From Chitinophagales bacterium (lineage in GTDB: Bacteria; Bacteroidota; Bacteroidia; Chitinophagales; UBA10324): a DNA stretch of 11,457 nt. The stretch is from contig JAJAYG010000279.1 in NCBI GenBank assembly GCA_026786335.1, positions 1 through 11,457 on the forward strand. Direction: 5' to 3'. The notes beneath the pieces are model-generated. The model made no database searches and had not been told where the DNA came from. It saw nothing but the letters and a program-made list of their open reading frames with translations. Shown piece by piece: positions 1-6,801 of the stretch; the stretch's first letter is position 1, and every line of letters starts with the position of its first letter. The position numbers and the translations under genes are program-made.

Positions 1-37
1 AAGTGACAGCGCTTCCTAACAAGCTCGAAGTGACAGC
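1..37. repeat. Two copies of a 10-nt sequence with 27-nt period inside rnpA
   Basis: AAGTGACAGC occurs at 1-10 and again at 28-37, exactly 27 nt (nine codons) apart and in frame with rnpA, so the protein reads AVT twice. The second copy is preceded by GCTCG, giving GCTCGAAGTGACAG. I recall this string from dispersed intergenic repeats of Bacteroidota genomes, but that cannot be checked here. Confidence 0.45.
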
Positions 38-223
38 CTTTTCCCGTAAACTCCCGACCTGTTCAGCATGCATGAAAGTGAGTTCGAATTTCTTTTCCAA
101 AATCAAAATCTTAAAAGGCTGCAAATAAAAAGACGAACCATCTTTAAATAGTTCGTCGATTAATTTTTTGCTGCTTAGGCGCTCTTCCTTCTTAAAAGTA
201 AATGGGTGTTTTGAAGAAAGCAT
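1..223 (-). CDS. rnpA: Ribonuclease P protein component, 5' part (runs off window)
   Basis: The visible 74 residues start at ATG 223-221 and stay open to the window edge. Residues 8-40 (FTFKKEERL, SKKLIDELF, GSSFYLQPFKIL) match the N-terminal half of RnpA, the protein that with RNase P RNA trims the 5' leader of pre-tRNAs. Its place directly downstream of rpmH on the same strand is the classical rpmH-rnpA order and supports the call. Family members are about 115-135 aa and carry a conserved RNR-type motif about 50 residues after the RL of the N-terminal motif. Here that place (about residues 63-71) reads AVTSSLLGS and the motif is absent. This change coincides with a 27-nt in-frame repeat at the window edge. 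The gene may therefore be divergent, expanded by an insertion, or broken; the missing part lies outside the window. The N-terminal homology is fairly secure, the functional status is not. Confidence 0.65.
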   Translation of the reverse strand, partial: MLSSKHPFTFKKEERLSSKKLIDELFKDGSSFYLQPFKILILEKKFELTFMHAEQVGSLREKAVTSSLLGSAVT

Positions 224-235
224 ACATTAGAAATA

Positions 236-253
236 CAAAGTTCAAAGTTCAAG
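236..253. repeat. Heptamer direct repeat CAAAGTT
   Basis: CAAAGTT is repeated twice in tandem (236-242, 243-249), followed by a partial third copy CAAG, in the 102-bp AT-rich spacer between rpmH and rnpA. An 8-bp tandem pair ATGAGTC(A/C) lies at 295-310. Both are simple low-copy repeats with no evident function; I see no terminator in this spacer. Confidence 0.5.
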
Positions 254-325
254 AATCAAATCTCAGGAAAACTAAAAATAAAAAATTTCAAATCATGAGT
301 CAATGAGTCCGTTCCCCGAAAAGTG

Positions 326-481
326 CTACTTCAAACGCTTTTCATCGGAAACGGTAAGTTTCTTTCTTCCCTGTCTGCGGCGGCGTTTGATAGTTTCTTG
401 TCCGTCTTTGGTTTTCATGCGCTTGCGGTATCCGTGTTTGTTAGCGCGCTTTCTTCTCGATGGTTGGTATGTCCGTTTCAT
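326..481 (-). CDS. rpmH: 50S ribosomal protein bL34
   Basis: This is a 51-aa basic protein starting [21 protein letters not shown] and ending [14 protein letters not shown], with TAG at 326-328. The N-terminus [13 protein letters not shown] and the C-terminal GRKKL are the diagnostic L34 signature. bL34 is a small component of the large ribosomal subunit that binds 23S rRNA. At 51 residues it is the usual length or slightly longer (44-53 in most bacteria). It lies between rho and rnpA on the same strand; the rpmH-rnpA linkage is conserved across bacteria. No Shine-Dalgarno is visible; the leader is AT-rich. A TATATTTG element (530-537) upstream suggests it has its own promoter in addition to any readthrough from rho. 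The overlapping plus-strand open frame at 303-521 is its antisense shadow. Confidence 0.97.
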   Translation of the reverse strand: MKRTYQPSRRKRANKHGYRKRMKTKDGQETIKRRRRQGRKKLTVSDEKRLK

Positions 482-529
482 TTTCTGCTCTTTATTATTT
501 AATCGTAAACGTAAATTTTAAAAGGGGTG

Positions 530-537
530 CAAATATA
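530..537 (-). promoter_or_regulatory. Bacteroidota-type -7 element for rpmH
   Basis: Read on the minus strand this is TATATTTG followed by C, a perfect match to the Bacteroidota consensus TAnnTTTG. It sits about 48 nt upstream of the rpmH ATG and just past the rho stop codon. No convincing TTG is found 17-23 nt upstream, so only the -7 element is supported. Confidence 0.55.
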
Positions 538-578
538 GCAATCAATAGTTCTCCACATAAGTGAATGCAAAAAACAAT

Positions 579-2138
579 TTATCCGTTCATTGAAACCAAA
601 AACTCTTCATTTGATTTTGTTCCCCGCATTCTGTCGAGCAGAAATTTCATTGCTTCTTCCGAAGTCATGTCTGCCAAATGGTTTCTTAAGATCCAGATTC
701 TTTGCAACATGGCTGCATCAAACAACAGATCATCACGGCGGGTGCTTGATGAAGTAACATCAACACTCGGAAAAATTCGCTTGTTAGAAAGTTTGCGATC
801 CAATTGCAACTCCATGTTACCGGTTCCTTTAAACTCTTCAAATATTACCTCATCCATTTTAGAACCGGTATCAATCAATGCAGTTGCGAGAATAGTGAGC
901 GAGCCGCCGTTTTCAATTTTTCTTGCGGCACCAAAAAATTGTTTTGGTTTCAGCAATGCATTTGCTTCAACACCACCCGATAAAACTTTACCCGATGATG
1001 GCGAAACGGTATTGTGTGCACGAGCCAAGCGGGTAATGGAATCTAAAAGAATTACCACATCCATTCCGCACTCCACCATGCGTTTTGCTTTATCTAAAAC
1101 AATGGAAGCAACCTTCACATGCTTTTCTGCCGGCTCATCAAAAGTTGAAGCAACAACTTCGGCTCTCACGCTGCGCTCCATGTCAGTTACTTCTTCAGGT
1201 CTTTCATCAATCAGCAGCACGATCAGGTAAACCTCAGGATGATTTTTAGCGATTGCATTTGCAACTGCTTTCAACAACATGGTTTTTCCGGTTTTAGGTT
1301 GCGAAACAATTAAGCCACGCTGCCCTTTACCAATTGGAGTAAACATATCCATCACACGCGTTGAATAATTATTGATCTCATCAAAGAGATTTAATTTTTC
1401 ATCGGGGAATAATGGTGTTAAATAATCGAAGGGAACGCGGTCACGAATTTCTTCGGGCTTCATTCCATTAATTGATTCCACCTTTAATAATGCAAAATAT
1501 TTCTCACCTTCTTTTGGCGGGCGCACCGCACCGGTAACGGTATCGCCGGTTTTAATACCGAACAATTTTATTTGTGAAGGGGAAACATAAATATCATCGG
1601 GTGAAGAAAGATAGTTGTAATCGGAAGAACGCAGGAAGCCATAACCATCAGGCATAATTTCCAACACGCCTTCGCCATCAACAATACCGTCGAGATCAAC
1701 GTTAAAGGTTGGTGCTTCACGGCGGGGTGGAAGGCGTTGAAACTGTCCGTTTTTTTCATACCTCACACCTTCTTCAACTGTATTTGATTCTTCGGGTTTA
1801 TCATTCATCATTGGCTGCGGTGGCTGTTCATCCATTGAAGGAACAACTTCTGCAACTGGTGCTTCAACTTTTATTTCAGCAACCGGAGTTTCAATTGCCG
1901 TTTCAATCGAAGGTGCATCGGCACTTGAGGGCTTGGGCCGGCGCAAGCGTTTTGGTTTATCATCTTCAGCCGCATGTTTGGTGGTGGCTGCATGTTCAGG
2001 AGCAATGGCTTGCTTGTCAAGAATCTTATAGATGAGTTCTTGTTTGCCGAGCTTCTGGTGATTTTCAACTTTTAGTTTCTCAGCAATGTCTTTGAGTTCT
2101 GGAACGAGCATATCGTTCAACTGCAAAATGTCATACAT
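579..2138 (-). CDS. rho: Transcription termination factor Rho
   Basis: This is a 519-aa RecA-type hexameric RNA helicase that terminates transcription of untranslated RNA. Domain order: Rho N-terminal helical domain at about 1-47; a variable acidic, Pro- and Val-rich linker at about 48-145; the cold-shock-like primary RNA-binding domain at about 150-222 with the RNP1-like DGYGFLR (164-170); and the ATPase domain at about 235-519. Walker A is SQPKTGKT (279-286), Walker B is VVILLD (361-366), the catalytic region DERPEEV starts at 311, and the Q/R-loop segment SGGVEANAL is at 387-395. Rho of enteric bacteria is about 420 aa; the extra length lies in the linker, as is common in Bacteroidota. The start [10 protein letters not shown] matches the family start. 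It is preceded by a good promoter and a leader of about 145 nt, and divergent from the HAD phosphatase gene. The other long open frame in this interval (565-1230, plus strand) is a shadow. Confidence 0.98.
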   Translation of the reverse strand: MYDILQLNDMLVPELKDIAEKLKVENHQKLGKQELIYKILDKQAIAPEHAATTKHAAEDDKPKRLRRPKPSSADAPSIETAIETPVAEIKVEAPVAEVVPSMDEQPPQPMMNDKPEESNTVEEGVRYEKNGQFQRLPPRREAPTFNVDLDGIVDGEGVLEIMPDGYGFLRSSDYNYLSSPDDIYVSPSQIKLFGIKTGDTVTGAVRPPKEGEKYFALLKVESINGMKPEEIRDRVPFDYLTPLFPDEKLNLFDEINNYSTRVMDMFTPIGKGQRGLIVSQPKTGKTMLLKAVANAIAKNHPEVYLIVLLIDERPEEVTDMERSVRAEVVASTFDEPAEKHVKVASIVLDKAKRMVECGMDVVILLDSITRLARAHNTVSPSSGKVLSGGVEANALLKPKQFFGAARKIENGGSLTILATALIDTGSKMDEVIFEEFKGTGNMELQLDRKLSNKRIFPSVDVTSSSTRRDDLLFDAAMLQRIWILRNHLADMTSEEAMKFLLDRMRGTKSNEEFLVSMNG

Positions 2139-2172
2139 AATTTTGTTTTAACAGGATTGTTTGGTAGGAAGA

Positions 2173-2197
2173 ATTTAAATGCAAGAATGCATTAAAT
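2173..2197 (-). other. AT-rich imperfect hairpin in the rho leader
   Basis: The arms ATTTAAATGCA and TGCATTAAAT are complementary except for one extra base and are separated by the loop AGAA. The hairpin lies about 35-60 nt upstream of the rho ATG inside the predicted leader. Pairing is almost all A-T, so stability is modest. Rho leaders are known sites of autoregulation in enterics; a role here is speculation. Confidence 0.3.
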
Positions 2198-2291
2198 GAT
2201 TAAAACGGTATTTGAAGATTTGAATTAGGAAATAAGAATTTGTACTTCGATAACCTTGCGCTCCGGATGAAGCATAACGATTGGTACGCGG

Positions 2292-2321
2292 CAAATGTAG
2301 GTAAAGTTTTTAAAATGCAAA
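2292..2321 (-). promoter_or_regulatory. Promoter of rho
   Basis: Read on the minus strand: TTTG (2321-2318), an 18-nt spacer, then TACATTTG (2299-2292). This fits the Bacteroidota consensus TTTG / TAnnTTTG with normal spacing. Transcription would start near 2286-2288, giving a rho leader of roughly 145-150 nt. Confidence 0.7.
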
Positions 2322-2415
2322 GATTGATTGATTCTGATATAAAAATATTCATGTAACAACTTCACAATTACTTTTCTACGAATAAAAAATCATTGATTAA
2401 AATCCTCACCCCCTG

Positions 2416-2439
2416 CCCCTCTCCGAAAAAGGAGAGGGG
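2416..2439. repeat. GC-rich palindromic (REP-like) hairpin
   Basis: CCCCTCTCC (2416-2424) and GGAGAGGGG (2431-2439) form a perfect 9-bp inverted repeat around the 6-nt loop GAAAAA. It is preceded by CCTCACCCCCTG, a context I recall from widespread intergenic palindromes of many bacteria. It lies between two divergent promoters, so it cannot be the terminator of either flanking gene. Its C-rich composition contrasts with the AT-rich surroundings. A dispersed repeat is the best reading. Confidence 0.6.
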
Positions 2440-2477
2440 TGGCTGGCGCATCTATTCCAGCAACTGTTTCTTTCTGC

Positions 2478-2507
2478 TTGTCTGAAATAAAATATAATGT
2501 ACGTTTG
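2478..2507 (+). promoter_or_regulatory. Promoter of the HAD phosphatase gene
   Basis: TTG (2478-2480), a 19-nt spacer and TACGTTTG (2500-2507) match the Bacteroidota promoter consensus. The -7 element ends only 5 nt before the ATG at 2513, so the transcript would be leaderless or nearly so. Confidence 0.65.
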
Positions 2508-2512
2508 AAGCC

Positions 2513-3214
2513 ATGATCAGTACTAAAAAATATAAGCATGTGTTTTTTGATTTGGACGAAACACTTTGGGATTTTAAGCGCAACTCACTTGAAACACTTC
2601 ATGAGCTTTTTGTGCAACATCAATTTGAAGAAAGAGGAATTGAAAAGGAAAAATTTTTTGAGCGCTACCATTACCACAATAATATTTACTGGGATCTTTT
2701 TAGGAAAGGAGAAGTAAACCGCGAAGAACTGAGAACGGTTCGTTGGATCAATACTTTAAATGAGTTTGATATTGAAGATGCCGCACTTTCAAAAAACCTG
2801 AGCGATCAATACTTGCATTTACTTCCTTCCAAAAAAAATCTTTTTGAAGACACCATCGAAATACTTGAATACCTGAAACCAAAATATTCTATTCACATAA
2901 TTACAAATGGTTTTGAAGAAGTACAGTTAAGAAAAATAGAAATATCGGGCATGGCTCCTTACTTCACTCACATCATCACCTCGGAGCGGGCGTGCAGCGC
3001 AAAACCCAATCGCGAAATTTTTCTTTATGCATTTGATGTTACAGGTGCAACTGTGCGCAATAGTATTTTCATTGGCGACAGCATTGACGCTGATATTAAA
3101 GGAGCGCAACAAATGGGAATGGATCATGTTCTTTTTAATCCTGAAAGTTTACCGCATCAACAACCGGTGATGATGGAAATTGAATCGCTGATTGAACTTA
3201 AATCAATTCTTTAA
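2513..3214 (+). CDS. HAD-superfamily hydrolase, YjjG/YfnB-like (probable nucleotidase)
   Basis: This is a 233-aa cytoplasmic phosphatase of HAD subfamily IA. All four HAD motifs are present: motif I FFDLDETLWDF with nucleophile D13 and acid/base D15; motif II ITNGF with T131; motif III K164 in SAKPNREIF; motif IV GDSIDAD with D189 and D194. A helical C1 cap lies between motifs I and II (about 20-110). The string DLDETLWDFKRNS and the spacing are typical of the YjjG/YfnB branch; E. coli YjjG hydrolyses nucleoside monophosphates and non-canonical pyrimidine nucleotides. Substrate here is inferred from subfamily only. ATG 2513 is the only ATG before motif I. The gene has its own promoter and converges with the DUF3667 gene, the stop codons being 8 bp apart with no terminator hairpin visible. 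Confidence 0.9.
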   Translation: MISTKKYKHVFFDLDETLWDFKRNSLETLHELFVQHQFEERGIEKEKFFERYHYHNNIYWDLFRKGEVNREELRTVRWINTLNEFDIEDAALSKNLSDQYLHLLPSKKNLFEDTIEILEYLKPKYSIHIITNGFEEVQLRKIEISGMAPYFTHIITSERACSAKPNREIFLYAFDVTGATVRNSIFIGDSIDADIKGAQQMGMDHVLFNPESLPHQQPVMMEIESLIELKSIL

Positions 3215-3222
3215 TGCGCTGT

Positions 3223-4290
3223 TTACAATTGAGCAATTGACAACAAGGCATCAATCCCCACTGCTAACACACAGAATAAGACATATATAAACAGTAAGCC
3301 TAACATTTTAAAAAATGTTTTAACTGCAGATTGCTTGTATATATTTTTCATTGCCAGAAAAAGGTAAATGAGAAACAATAGAAATACAATGAGCACCAGT
3401 TTTGGAATTGTAACGCAAAAACTTATGACTAAAACAATTGTTAGCAGCAGAAACAGGAATGAATGATAATGCAAAGTGAAAATTGCATGATCAACCAGAT
3501 AAACTTTTCTTCTTATATAAATCAACTTCAATATCAATGCAAAAACCGGCAGCAGAAAAAACATAAACTTGGGAATGCTGTGAAAAATGTTTTCGAGCCA
3601 TTTTTTCAAAAACTCATTGGTATCCATTGCGCTTGCTTCAATTCCCTTTCGGGTGAAATATTGACTAAAAATCCCAGGACGTTTTTCGGCAGGTAGTTTA
3701 TTGATTGAATCATTGTATTCCTCAATAGTAGCAGGTAGATTACCTTGTTTGCCAACATTGTAGTGGATTGTATTATTCTGTTCTGCCTCGGTATCAGTAT
3801 CAATTTCTTCAACCAACTCTGTTAGGTCGGGGTCTTCATTGATCGATGTCTTTAACGAATCCATGATAATACCCACCTGCTCATTATCATTTTTTTTTAT
3901 TGAGTCCAAAACATTCCTTAGCGGAATCGCCTGATCCTTTTTTAGGCCGGTGATGTTCTCTACTAAAGTTGGTGCTGCTATAAAAAACAAAAGAAAAAAA
4001 ACCACGCTCATAAAAATGTAGAGTGAAACCGGTTTCATATAACCCGCCCTGCGGCCTGCGATGTATTCTTTGGTAAGAAAGCCGGGTTTAAAAATCAGTG
4101 GAATAATAGTGCGGAAAAATTTGGAATCGAAATGGAAAAAGTCTCCGACAAAATGACCCGCTAATTTCCAGAAGGGTTCGTGAAGGTGCTCATCTTTTTG
4201 TCCGCACTTGTAACAATACTTTCCGTTTAAAGCTGTGCCGCAGTTCAAACATTTTTTTTCGGAAGCAGAAGGCAAAAGTTTTTCTTGCAC
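3223..4290 (-). CDS. DUF3667-family membrane protein with N-terminal zinc ribbon
   Basis: This is a 355-aa protein of unknown function. Near the N-terminus four cysteines (C14, C17, C26, C29 in CLNCG...YCYKCGQ) form a probable zinc ribbon. The next conserved block, about 40-90 (HFDSKFFRT, PGFLTKEYIAGRRAGYMKPV), is the DUF3667 signature, widespread in Bacteroidota. Hydrophobic segments at about 89-108, 240-259, 271-294, 298-315 and 327-349 suggest five membrane helices. An acidic hydrophilic region (110-238) separates the first from the other four. The start is GTG (4290-4288): an in-frame stop lies 7 codons upstream and there is no ATG between. It converges with the HAD gene and follows the small HAD gene by 46 bp; a TAGATTTG element in between suggests separate transcription. 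No function can be assigned from context. Confidence 0.85.
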   Translation of the reverse strand: MQEKLLPSASEKKCLNCGTALNGKYCYKCGQKDEHLHEPFWKLAGHFVGDFFHFDSKFFRTIIPLIFKPGFLTKEYIAGRRAGYMKPVSLYIFMSVVFFLLFFIAAPTLVENITGLKKDQAIPLRNVLDSIKKNDNEQVGIIMDSLKTSINEDPDLTELVEEIDTDTEAEQNNTIHYNVGKQGNLPATIEEYNDSINKLPAEKRPGIFSQYFTRKGIEASAMDTNEFLKKWLENIFHSIPKFMFFLLPVFALILKLIYIRRKVYLVDHAIFTLHYHSFLFLLLTIVLVISFCVTIPKLVLIVFLLFLIYLFLAMKNIYKQSAVKTFFKMLGLLFIYVLFCVLAVGIDALLSIAQL

Positions 4291-4322
4291 AGGTTTCTTG
4301 TATGCTGATCAATGAAAAAAAA

Positions 4323-4356
4323 CAAATCTAAAAATTTTATTCACTAAAAACTTCAA
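4323..4356 (-). promoter_or_regulatory. Probable promoter of the DUF3667 gene
   Basis: On the minus strand TTG (4356-4354), a 23-nt spacer and TAGATTTG (4330-4323). The -7 element is a perfect TAnnTTTG; the spacer is at the long end of the accepted range. The upstream half overlaps the last codons of the small HAD gene. The predicted 5' UTR is about 30 nt. Confidence 0.45.
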
Positions 4357-4759
4357 TCACCTTTTCCTGTTTCACCATATCATTGAACTTACCGGTGTAA
4401 CGTGTTGCACGCACAATGTGATTATCGATCCAGTGATAATTTCCGCCGCGGGGTTTTCCAAAAATAATTCCATGGTAGCGGATTTTATTTTCTTTCAGCC
4501 ATACTTCGGTGATCTCACGTAAGGCTTCTGTTCTTGAGGTAAAGAAAAAAATGGTGTGCCCTTCATCATACCACTTACTAATTGTTTCAATAGCATCGGT
4601 AAAAGGTATGCAAGTTTTCATTCTTTCAGGTTCTTCATTGGGAATGTCGTCGGTAATGGTTCCGTCAATATCAATTAAATAATTCTTCGTTCCGGCTGCC
4701 AGCACAGGACTTATTGCTTCACCTTTTTTATCATACGCTTTATTAAGGTTATTTACCAT
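4337..4759 (-). CDS. Small HAD-like phosphatase (unknown substrate)
   Basis: This is a 140-aa protein with a compact HAD core. Motif I is NYLIDIDGTITDD with D30 and D32; motif II is FFFTSRTEALRE (71-82) with T74/S75; GKPRGGNYHWIDNH (101-114) supplies the motif III lysine K102 and a motif IV-like D112. No cap domain fits in this length. It resembles short HAD proteins common in Bacteroidota and in surface-polysaccharide loci. From memory, some databases call similar proteins phosphoheptose isomerase, but no SIS fold is visible, so I would not use that name. Start ATG 4759; a TACTTTTG element lies about 19 nt upstream. It is divergent from the MFS exporter gene and upstream of the DUF3667 gene on the same strand. 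The neighbours do not reveal the substrate. Confidence 0.8.
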   Translation of the reverse strand: MVNNLNKAYDKKGEAISPVLAAGTKNYLIDIDGTITDDIPNEEPERMKTCIPFTDAIETISKWYDEGHTIFFFTSRTEALREITEVWLKENKIRYHGIIFGKPRGGNYHWIDNHIVRATRYTGKFNDMVKQEKVIEVFSE

Positions 4760-4777
4760 ATCAGGTTATTGTTGTTG

Positions 4778-4785
4778 CAAAAGTA
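4778..4785 (-). promoter_or_regulatory. -7 element of the small HAD gene
   Basis: Read on the minus strand this is TACTTTTG followed by C, a perfect TAnnTTTG, with the start codon 18 nt downstream of it. No clear TTG is found at the expected upstream distance. Confidence 0.45.
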
Positions 4786-4869
4786 GCTGCTTAACTAGTG
4801 TGTAAAAATAGAATTGCATTACATCGGTTAAAAAAAAGATTCCATCTTCATTGCCTTAAAAAAATAATA

Positions 4870-6075
4870 TTGAATAAGAAAGAACAATTGCTTTTGCTGG
4901 TAATTGCACTGGTACAATTCACAAACATCATGGATTTCATGATCATGATGCCGCTGGGCCCGCAGTTTATGCGAACATTTAATATTACGCCTGCTCAGTT
5001 TAGTTTGCTGGTTTCATCATACACTATTTCTGCAGGAATTGTTGGATTTATCTGCTCATTTTTTCTTGATCGTTTCGACCGAAAAAAATTCCTGATGGTA
5101 ACTTATGCGGGCTTTGCGATTGGCACGCTTGCCTGCGCTCTGTCTTCGGGTTACCATATTTTATTGGCAGCAAGAATTATTACCGGCGTCTTTGGCGGCA
5201 TTCTGGGTGCGCAGGTTCTTGCAATTGTGGGCGACTCATTTGAATACAGCAGGAGGGCATTTGCGATGAGCTTTGTTTCGGCTGCATTTTCATTTGCCTC
5301 TGTTTTCGGGGTGCCTTTCGGTTTATACATGGCAGTCACCTTTTCGTGGCACATGCCTTTTGTCGTAATCTTTGGTTTTGCTGTGGTGGTGCTGTTTCTT
5401 ATTTACAAATTTGTTCCCGAGTTAAAGTCACATCTGCATGACCGGAGCCATCATAAAACCGGTGCAGCAGTATTTTCTTTGTTTAAAGATGCTAACCTGT
5501 TAATGGCATTGCTATTTATGATGTTGCTGGTGCTGGGTCAATTTACCATTGCGCCTTTTATTGCGCCTTACATGGTTTATAATGTTGGATTTACCGAGCA
5601 TCAACTCACATTTATTTACCTCTTTGGCGGTGCGGCTTCGATTATTACCTCACCTGTTGTTGGAAAGATTGCCGACAAAAAGGGGAAGCTTCAGGTTTTT
5701 ATTATTGCTGCAGCACTTGCAATTATTCCCTTATATCTAATTACAAATATGATGAGGGGAAGTATTTCCTATGCCTTAATTATTACCACGTTGTTTTTTG
5801 TTTTTATAAGCGGAAGAATGTCAATAGCAATGACGATGATTACCGGTACAATTGATTTAAAGAGACGCGGAAGTTTTATGAGTATTAACTCCAGTGTTCA
5901 AATGCTTTCTGCAGGTATAGCATCACTTATTTCTGGCGCCATTGTTACCCAACTCCCCTCAAAAGAACTAGTACATTATTCTTACATCGGTTACATTGCG
6001 ATTATAAGTTCATTGCTTGCAATACTTGTTGCTACAAGGTTAAAAACAGAAAGCAATGTTGATGTGCTTAAATAA
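4870..6075 (+). CDS. MFS transporter, DHA1/AraJ-like putative drug exporter
   Basis: A 12-helix major facilitator superfamily protein of the inner membrane, probably a proton-coupled exporter. After the start come LLLLVIALVQFTNIMDFMIMMP (helix 1), then SLLVSSYTISAGIVGF (helix 2) and the MFS motif A loop SFFLDRFDRKKFLM. A second six-helix half follows a basic central loop (SHLHDRSHHK), with the repeat loop GKIADKKGK. START: the open frame begins at GTG 4798 (425 aa), but its first 24 residues are a basic, non-membrane extension. Related proteins begin near NKKE.LLLL, so I chose TTG 4870 (401 aa); no ATG is available. The substrate is unknown. It is divergent from the small HAD gene and 35 bp upstream of the nitroreductase, with which it probably forms an operon. 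No clear promoter; TAGAATTG (4809-4816) is one base off consensus and would also favour the downstream start. Confidence 0.88.
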   Translation: MNKKEQLLLLVIALVQFTNIMDFMIMMPLGPQFMRTFNITPAQFSLLVSSYTISAGIVGFICSFFLDRFDRKKFLMVTYAGFAIGTLACALSSGYHILLAARIITGVFGGILGAQVLAIVGDSFEYSRRAFAMSFVSAAFSFASVFGVPFGLYMAVTFSWHMPFVVIFGFAVVVLFLIYKFVPELKSHLHDRSHHKTGAAVFSLFKDANLLMALLFMMLLVLGQFTIAPFIAPYMVYNVGFTEHQLTFIYLFGGAASIITSPVVGKIADKKGKLQVFIIAAALAIIPLYLITNMMRGSISYALIITTLFFVFISGRMSIAMTMITGTIDLKRRGSFMSINSSVQMLSAGIASLISGAIVTQLPSKELVHYSYIGYIAIISSLLAILVATRLKTESNVDVLK

Positions 6076-6110
6076 TTTATTGATCACTAAAGAACCAAAA
6101 GTGTTTTATT

Positions 6111-6776
6111 ATGGCAAAAGATCCATTTGTTGCATACGCACAAAAAACTTATTCCGGCGAAGAAATGCTTGTGCGAAGCAAATCGTTTTATGCATTTATG
6201 AATGAAAGAAGAACAGTTCGTGAATTTGCCGATCGTGCTGTTTCAAAAGAGGTGATGGAAAATATTTTGATGGCTGCTTCAACTGCGCCAAGTGGTGCGC
6301 ACAAGCAACCGTGGACTTTTTGTTTGGTGGGCAATGCAGCAATAAAAAAACAAATCCGCATGGAGGCAGAGAAAGAAGAATTTGAAAGTTATAGCGGCAG
6401 AATGAGTGAAGAATGGCTCGAAGATCTTGCGCCGCTGCAAACCGATTGGAAAAAACCATTTCTTGAAATTGCTCCGTGGCTCATTGTGGTTTTCAAAAGA
6501 GCTTTTGAAGAAGTGAATGGAAAGAAGAGGCAGAATTATTATGTGCAGGAATCGGTAGGTATTGCTTGCGGAATTATGATTGCCGCCATTCACAATGCCG
6601 GATTGTGCGCACTCACCCACACACCCAGCCCGATGAATTTTTTGACTAAAGTTTTAAGCCGCCCCGATAATGAAAGACCTTTTTTGTTGATACCTGTAGG
6701 ATATGCAGCAGCGAATGTGATGGTGCCAGATTTAAAAAGAAAATCTTTGAAGGAAGTGATGGTAGCCTATGAGTAA
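6111..6776 (+). CDS. Iodotyrosine-deiodinase-like nitroreductase (FMN flavoprotein)
   Basis: A 221-aa nitroreductase-fold protein. FMN-binding features: RRTVREF (33-39), PSGAHKQPW (60-68), THTPSP (169-174) and SRP (183-185). Beyond the general fold it follows vertebrate iodotyrosine deiodinase along most of its length. The active-site lid EEFESYSGRM ... LQTDWKK has E90, Y94 and K115 with the same spacing as human E157, Y161 and K182, which bind the substrate zwitterion. The C-terminal VPDLKRKSLKEVMV also matches. IYD reductively dehalogenates halotyrosines with FMN; a Bacteroidota homolog from Haliscomenobacter hydrossis has been shown to have this activity. So reductive dehalogenation of a halogenated tyrosine or phenol is a reasonable prediction, but nitroreduction is not excluded. 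ATG 6111 fits the family. The gene lies 35 bp downstream of the MFS gene and is followed by an intrinsic terminator. Confidence 0.88.
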   Translation: MAKDPFVAYAQKTYSGEEMLVRSKSFYAFMNERRTVREFADRAVSKEVMENILMAASTAPSGAHKQPWTFCLVGNAAIKKQIRMEAEKEEFESYSGRMSEEWLEDLAPLQTDWKKPFLEIAPWLIVVFKRAFEEVNGKKRQNYYVQESVGIACGIMIAAIHNAGLCALTHTPSPMNFLTKVLSRPDNERPFLLIPVGYAAANVMVPDLKRKSLKEVMVAYE

Positions 6777-6801
6777 AATTATTTTAAGCGCGATATTTTC
6801 G

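Larger units (their letters stand above)
2139..2512. other. Divergent rho / HAD intergenic region
   Basis: This 374-bp gene-free region holds, from left to right, the rho leader with a weak hairpin, the rho promoter (2292-2321), an AT-rich stretch without recognised features (2322-2400), a GC-rich palindromic hairpin (2416-2439), and the promoter of the HAD gene (2478-2507). I found no tRNA, small ORF with recognisable product or riboswitch in it. Confidence 0.7.

Noticed and set aside
236..310. CAAAGTT and ATGAGTC tandem repeats as a CRISPR array or iteron origin
   Set aside because: Only two copies each of 7-8 bp, without spacers of regular length or associated genes.
303..521. Plus-strand open frame of 72 codons
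   Set aside because: It is the antisense of rpmH, which has a perfect bL34 signature on the minus strand.
565..1230. Plus-strand open frame of 221 codons
   Set aside because: It lies wholly within rho on the opposite strand except for a few bases, and its translation is serine-rich without domain features.
2416..2439. Hairpin as an intrinsic terminator
   Set aside because: Flanking genes diverge from this site and there is no T-run on either strand after the stem.
3223..3240. Two CAATTG palindromes as a bidirectional terminator between the convergent HAD and DUF3667 genes
   Set aside because: They lie in the last codons of the DUF3667 gene, form only very short stems and have no T-tract.
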